Origin: Closterium sp. Naga37s-1
Lineage: Eukaryota > Streptophyta > Zygnematophyceae > Desmidiales > Closteriaceae
DNA length: 64,000 bases
Direction of reading: 5' to 3'
Assembly: GCA_947471745.1 (NCBI GenBank)
Contig: CANJKZ010001040.1
Coordinates: 85,151 to 149,150 of the forward strand
This document shows, in pieces, positions 63,464-64,000 of this stretch. Position 1 is the first letter of the stretch; the number at the start of each line of letters is the position of its first letter. Below the pieces are notes generated by a model. The model was not told the origin of the DNA. It searched no databases and was given only the letters and a program-made list of their open reading frames with translations. Made by a program: the position numbers and the translations under genes.

Positions 63464-64000
63464 ATGCCAGGCGAGCAGATTGTGGAGAGGCTGGAGAAAA
63501 TCCAGTGCTTCCCTCCACCAATATCGCTTCTACAACAACGACTGTGGATTCAGCGCAGCTCATCTCCCGCATCAGCGCCCTGGAAAGCCACCAGCCAATA
63601 AGCATCGACGGCTCTAGCTACGCCCGACGACTCCCGATCCTCAAGGAGCTGGGTCTGAACGACATTTACCTACGACATCGCGGAGCTCAAGGTTCTGCAC
63701 AAGCACAGGCACATCTCGAAATAATGGCGTCAATGCCAGAGCAAGTTCCTTACAACGGCGCAAAATTAAAGGACAAACCAAGCCCTTCGACGAGAAGGAC
63801 TTTTACACCTGGAGTTTCAAAATTGAACTCCTAGCCCAAGGCTCACAAATCTGGATGTACTACGACGGATCCTACGCATTCCCGGCCAAGGCTCACCTCA
63901 AGAGAAGGCGCAGTACTATAACGAGTCGTTGATGACCTTCACCGTCTCAATTCAGAACTTAGCGACCGAAGAACAACTGAGCATCCGCCCCTTCAAGAAC
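63464..64000 (+). pseudogene. Copia Gag fragment (partial, frameshifted)
   Basis: ATG 63464 opens MPGEQIVERLEKIQ. Frame changes are then needed to read LISRISALESHQP and LPILKELGLNDIY (from about 63550), KPFDEKDFYTWSFKIELLAQ (from about 63773) and EKAQYYNESLMTFTVSIQNL (from about 63900), which continues past 64000. The W-x-F-x-I-E-L-L pattern resembles the start of copia Gag (UBN2-like) domains. At least two frameshifts suggest a decayed copy. Confidence 0.7.

Larger units (their letters stand above)
63073..64000 (+). mobile_element. 5' end of a third copia family, running off the window
   Basis: A probable LTR (63073-63367, TGTTGGAGTA ... TCTAACA) is followed by the PBS TGGTATGAGAGCTAG and a Gag region. 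The LTR has TG...CA ends and is about 295 bp, longer than in the other elements. The LTR start is estimated from the TGTTGGAGTA motif common in plant copia LTRs; the partner LTR lies outside the window. Confidence 0.75.

Overview
This is eukaryotic DNA from a GC-rich, plant-lineage genome. The genes are split by GT-AG introns, and the transposons are Ty1/copia elements with plant-type primer-binding sites (TGGTATCA...). The RUS-family gene and the F-box/LRR genes with plant-style LRRs point to a streptophyte. The Gln- and Gly/Ala-rich copia polyproteins suggest a charophyte alga such as Closterium. The organism is an inference; no tRNA, rRNA or organelle gene was seen.

Layout: (1) 1-8.5 kb: GC-rich minisatellite, then a complete copia element (1702-8483) with identical 127-bp LTRs and a 5-bp target duplication, but a broken gag-pol. 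(2) 8.5-13.7 kb: AT-rich spacer, a 23-bp minisatellite and the truncated 5' end of another copia element. (3) 14.8-31.6 kb: four intronless F-box/LRR paralogues (A +, C -, B +, D +). Only B is intact: A and C each carry a one-base frameshift in the same inter-LRR linker, and D is truncated. A fold-back transposon with a 9-bp target duplication sits between C and B. (4) 31.8-34.9 kb (-): a spliced gene for a secreted Cys-rich, EGF-like protein. (5) 36.4-43.6 kb: a second, older copia element. (6) 44.2-51.7 kb (+): a RUS/DUF647 gene, with a LINE remnant in intron 1. (7) 52.6-61.6 kb (-): an HKT/TRK-type cation transporter gene, convergent with RUS. (8) 63.07-64 kb: 5' end of a third copia family, running off the window.

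The most unusual signal is in the three spliced genes. Nearly every internal exon has partial tandem copies beside it. Upstream copies keep the 3' splice site and the exon's 5' part; downstream copies keep the exon's 3' part and the donor. At many junctions lies a short palindrome related to TTTTGAGGCGCCTCAAAA or TTTTGAGTCGACTCAAAA. In the RUS gene one 117-bp, phase 0-0 exon segment is repeated ten times with its splice signals. The intronless LRR genes lack this pattern. I know of no described element or process that matches it.
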